From Conus ventricosus (Eukaryota > Mollusca > Gastropoda > Neogastropoda > Conidae): a DNA stretch of 64,000 nucleotides. Both the position numbers and the translations under genes were made by a program. The stretch covers positions 89,455,499-89,519,498 of the forward strand of contig CM031607.1 in the NCBI GenBank assembly GCA_018398815.1, in the 5' to 3' direction. The notes under the pieces were generated by a model. That model ran no database searches. It saw only the letters and a program-made list of their open reading frames with translations, and was not told the origin of the DNA. Positions within the stretch are counted from its first letter, which is position 1. The number at the start of each line of letters is the position of its first letter. Shown in pieces: positions 62,050 to 64,000 of this stretch.

Positions 62050-62960
62050 GGTAAGGTTGAATGGGTGGTTGATCTTTTTGTGTTTCATTTCATTCTCAAT
62101 GTATGGTTGGTTGTAAAGATAGTTGTTGGTTTTTGTTGAGTGTTGGCATCAAACTGAAACATACATTGTTGCTGTCATAGTGGCAGTCACTGAGTCAGTC
62201 AGTCATACTGCCTGCTGCCACTGAAACTGTTGCATGTTTGATTGTTTTTTTTCCCTGCTGTTACTGTTTCCAACAAAACTGAAGTTACGATTCTTATTAA
62301 CAAGAAAGTGTCCATGTCCACAATAACAACTTGTTGGACTCCAGTGAATAATAGTTTGGGTTTTTATTTTTCAGGACATTGCTGAACATTAGGCACCCTG
62401 CAAGTTCAAGTTTCCGCCCAACAACCATACGCTTTAGTAAGTGAATTATTTATCAGTATTCGGACACAGGATGGTGACTTAGTGTGCATTTTAAGATATG
62501 TGCAGGTGTGGTATGTCTGTATGCTATACACTGCACTTTAGTATATTTATCAGTATTGGGACAAGGTGTGTGACTTCAGTGGTGCTGTTTAAATACGTGC
62601 AGGATGTGGTTGTCTGTCATTAACTGCATGTTGAGTAAGAGAACAATACTTAGATCTACTTAGATCTGATTGTACGGACTCAGTATATTTTAAAATAACA
62701 CTTAAAGCCAGAATCTTTGACTGCAAATATTGTAAAAGACCCTCACATTCTAATTGCATTGTGGAATTCGAATTTAAGTGAGGGGGTGAGGATTGAAAAG
62801 GAGAAGTGAACAGCAATTGAAAAGTTTCTACAGCAGGGAAGGAAATTTGTATGATGCAGTAGTGACAAACTCCTGTTCAAAGAAAAAGGCTTTATCTGAT
62901 AGATCTAAACAACTGAAAAAAATGTGGTTTATCACTAATCATTTTAAAGTTATTTTACAT
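62050..62960 (+). other. Internal part of the THAP transposon
   Basis: This is probable intron sequence, plus a short possible exon after the acceptor at 62374 that ends at a GTAAGTG near 62439. No catalytic domain is recognisable. Confidence 0.4.
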
Positions 62961-62968
62961 ACTAGGTA

Positions 62969-62969
<1 letters not shown>

Positions 62970-63024
<55 letters not shown>
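62970..63024. repeat. (GT)n microsatellite
   Basis: About 27 GT units inside the THAP transposon. Confidence 0.95.
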
Positions 63025-63028
<4 letters not shown>

Positions 63029-63164
63029 AGATGTATGTATGTGCATGTGATATCATGTACTATCTGTGTCGTGCGTATGTGTGTACATGTACATAATATG
63101 GTCAACCTGTAAAATGTCGAACTGCCTGGAAAGAAACACAAGCATCTGATGGCGAGGGAGGTGG

Positions 63165-63285
63165 TTACTGTACAAGGAGCTGTAGGTTCAAATTGGTACG
63201 GCTGAACTCCATACACTTCAGTGAAAATTTCACGTTCGATGTCCTCTTCGTTGGAACTTGACTCGTAGCTGGGAGCATCTGCCAT
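63165..63285 (-). CDS. Acidic N-terminal exon, opposite strand of the THAP transposon
   Basis: MADAPSYESSSNEEDIEREI continues to GVQPYQFEPTA. The acidic start and the PYxFEP motif remind me of the N-termini of invertebrate proteins with a P2X7-C-terminus-like zinc domain, but that domain is not present here. After PTA the frame runs into non-coding sequence. A splice donor (ACAGTAACC) is possible. The low-scoring match is from memory only. Confidence 0.4.
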
Positions 63286-63569
63286 TATCGCGGAAAATTA
63301 GTTGAGTTTTACATCCTCATAGCGAAAGCTTTTAGGGACATGTCTTTCATTCACGGTTAGTCTTGGCATTTATACGTCACTTGCGGAATCCCCAACTCTT
63401 GTCTCTTCCGTACTGTGCTCGGCAATCTCTGTGGCGAGTCACGATTTGGCTACTTGCACAACCCGGATAGAAGTGAGTTCCAGAAGAAAAGTAACACGTA
63501 CATCGAAACACGCTCGATCATACTTTTGAACAACCCAAAAATGCTATTTATGGGTGAGGGCCCCTTTAA

Positions 63570-64000
63570 ATGAGATGTGGAAAACTTCGTCACCAATCTT
63601 ATGCATTTAAATGAGATGTAGAAACTCAGTCACCGTCGTATGCACTTAAATAAGATGTAGAAAACTCAGTCACCAGTCCTATGCACTTAAATAAGATGTG
63701 GAAAACTTAGTCACCAATCATATGTACTTACATGAGATGTGGAAAAGTTAGTGACCAATCTTATGTACTTAAGTAAGATGTGGATAACTTAGTCACCAGT
63801 CTTATGTACTTACATGAGATGTGGAAAACTCAGTCACTGGTCATTATGCACTTATATGAGATGTGGAACACTTAGTCACCAATAAGACTCAGTCACCAAT
63901 CTTATGCACGTAAAAGAGATGTGGATAACGTAGTCACCAATCTTATGCACTTAAATGAAATGTGGAAAACGTAGTCACCAATCTTATGCACTTAAATGAG
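63570..64000. repeat. 41-bp minisatellite, right part
   Basis: About ten units of AAATGAGATGTGGAAAACTTAGTCACCAATCTTATGCACTT-type sequence, running off the window. Units alternate between CACCAATC and CACCAGTC, and some hold the shortened form ending AAGACTCAGTCACC. Confidence 0.9.

Larger units (their letters stand above)
61398..63565 (+). mobile_element. Kolobok-like DNA transposon with THAP gene, 2.2 kb
   Basis: It is flanked by TTAA on both sides (61394-61397, 63566-63569). The ends are AGGGGTTCTCACTCATTTTTA and the reverse complement of TATTTATGGGTGAGGGCCCCT, an imperfect inverted repeat of about 20 bp. TTAA target duplications with a THAP-domain gene are the hallmarks of Kolobok elements. 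Only a THAP exon on the left and a short acidic N-terminal exon on the opposite strand are visible, so this is an internally deleted copy. Confidence 0.75.

Overview
The window looks like repeat-dominated nuclear DNA of a marine invertebrate, most likely a gastropod mollusc. That is an inference from the very long (AC)n and (CT)n tracts, a tRNA-headed SINE, a SINE with a (CAA)n tail, and LINE, Gypsy and Polinton-like families I associate with molluscs. I found no tRNA gene, rRNA gene, CRISPR array, bacterial operon or clear single-copy host gene. Nearly every coding segment belongs to a mobile element, and most are broken by single-base indels. A 1,000-N scaffold gap sits at 59433-60432.

Layout. 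(1) 1-17510: two copies of one RNase-H-bearing LINE (LINE-A). The first (1-2776) is truncated and rearranged. The second (about 2870-17510) is roughly 6 kb long once its insertions are removed: a Ty3/Gypsy element (4792-9226), a SINE (11473-11649), and a 4.03-kb DNA transposon (11792-15824) that itself holds a second SINE (14827-15001). (2) 17517-19789: microsatellite, a 41-bp minisatellite and unassigned DNA. (3) 19790-38227: an 18.4-kb Polinton/Maverick-like virus-derived element with about 116-bp terminal inverted repeats. It carries a protein-primed DNA polymerase B, a retroviral-type integrase, an A32-like ATPase, a capsid-like candidate and several small membrane-protein genes. About 3.5 kb next to its left end is tandemly duplicated. 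(4) 38233-43140: an RTE-like LINE (LINE-B) interrupted by an 866-bp tRNA-headed SINE-like retroelement and an antisense L2/CR1-like fragment (LINE-C). (5) 43615-48302: a further LINE (LINE-D) split by a 1.1-kb inverted-repeat insertion carrying two hammerhead ribozyme cores. (6) 48455-50729: LINE-E on the minus strand. (7) 50640-56612: microsatellites, hairpin elements with hammerhead-like motifs, and two copies of a repeat rich in ACCGTTA motifs. (8) 56698-57727: an LTR. (9) 61398-63565: a Kolobok-like THAP transposon inserted at a TTAA inside the 41-bp minisatellite.

The Polinton-like element is the only place where genes plausibly work together. Integrase would insert the DNA, polymerase B would copy it by protein priming from the ends, the ATPase would package it, and the capsid-like and membrane ORFs would form a particle. 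Its reading frames are interrupted, and the two copies of the duplicated block carry different one-base indels, so part of the damage may be uncorrected long-read error rather than true decay. The second candidate for a new system is the DNA transposon at 11792-15824. It has 10-bp terminal inverted repeats and a TAG target duplication, and it encodes a zinc-binding protein of a kind I associate with many uncharacterised invertebrate proteins.
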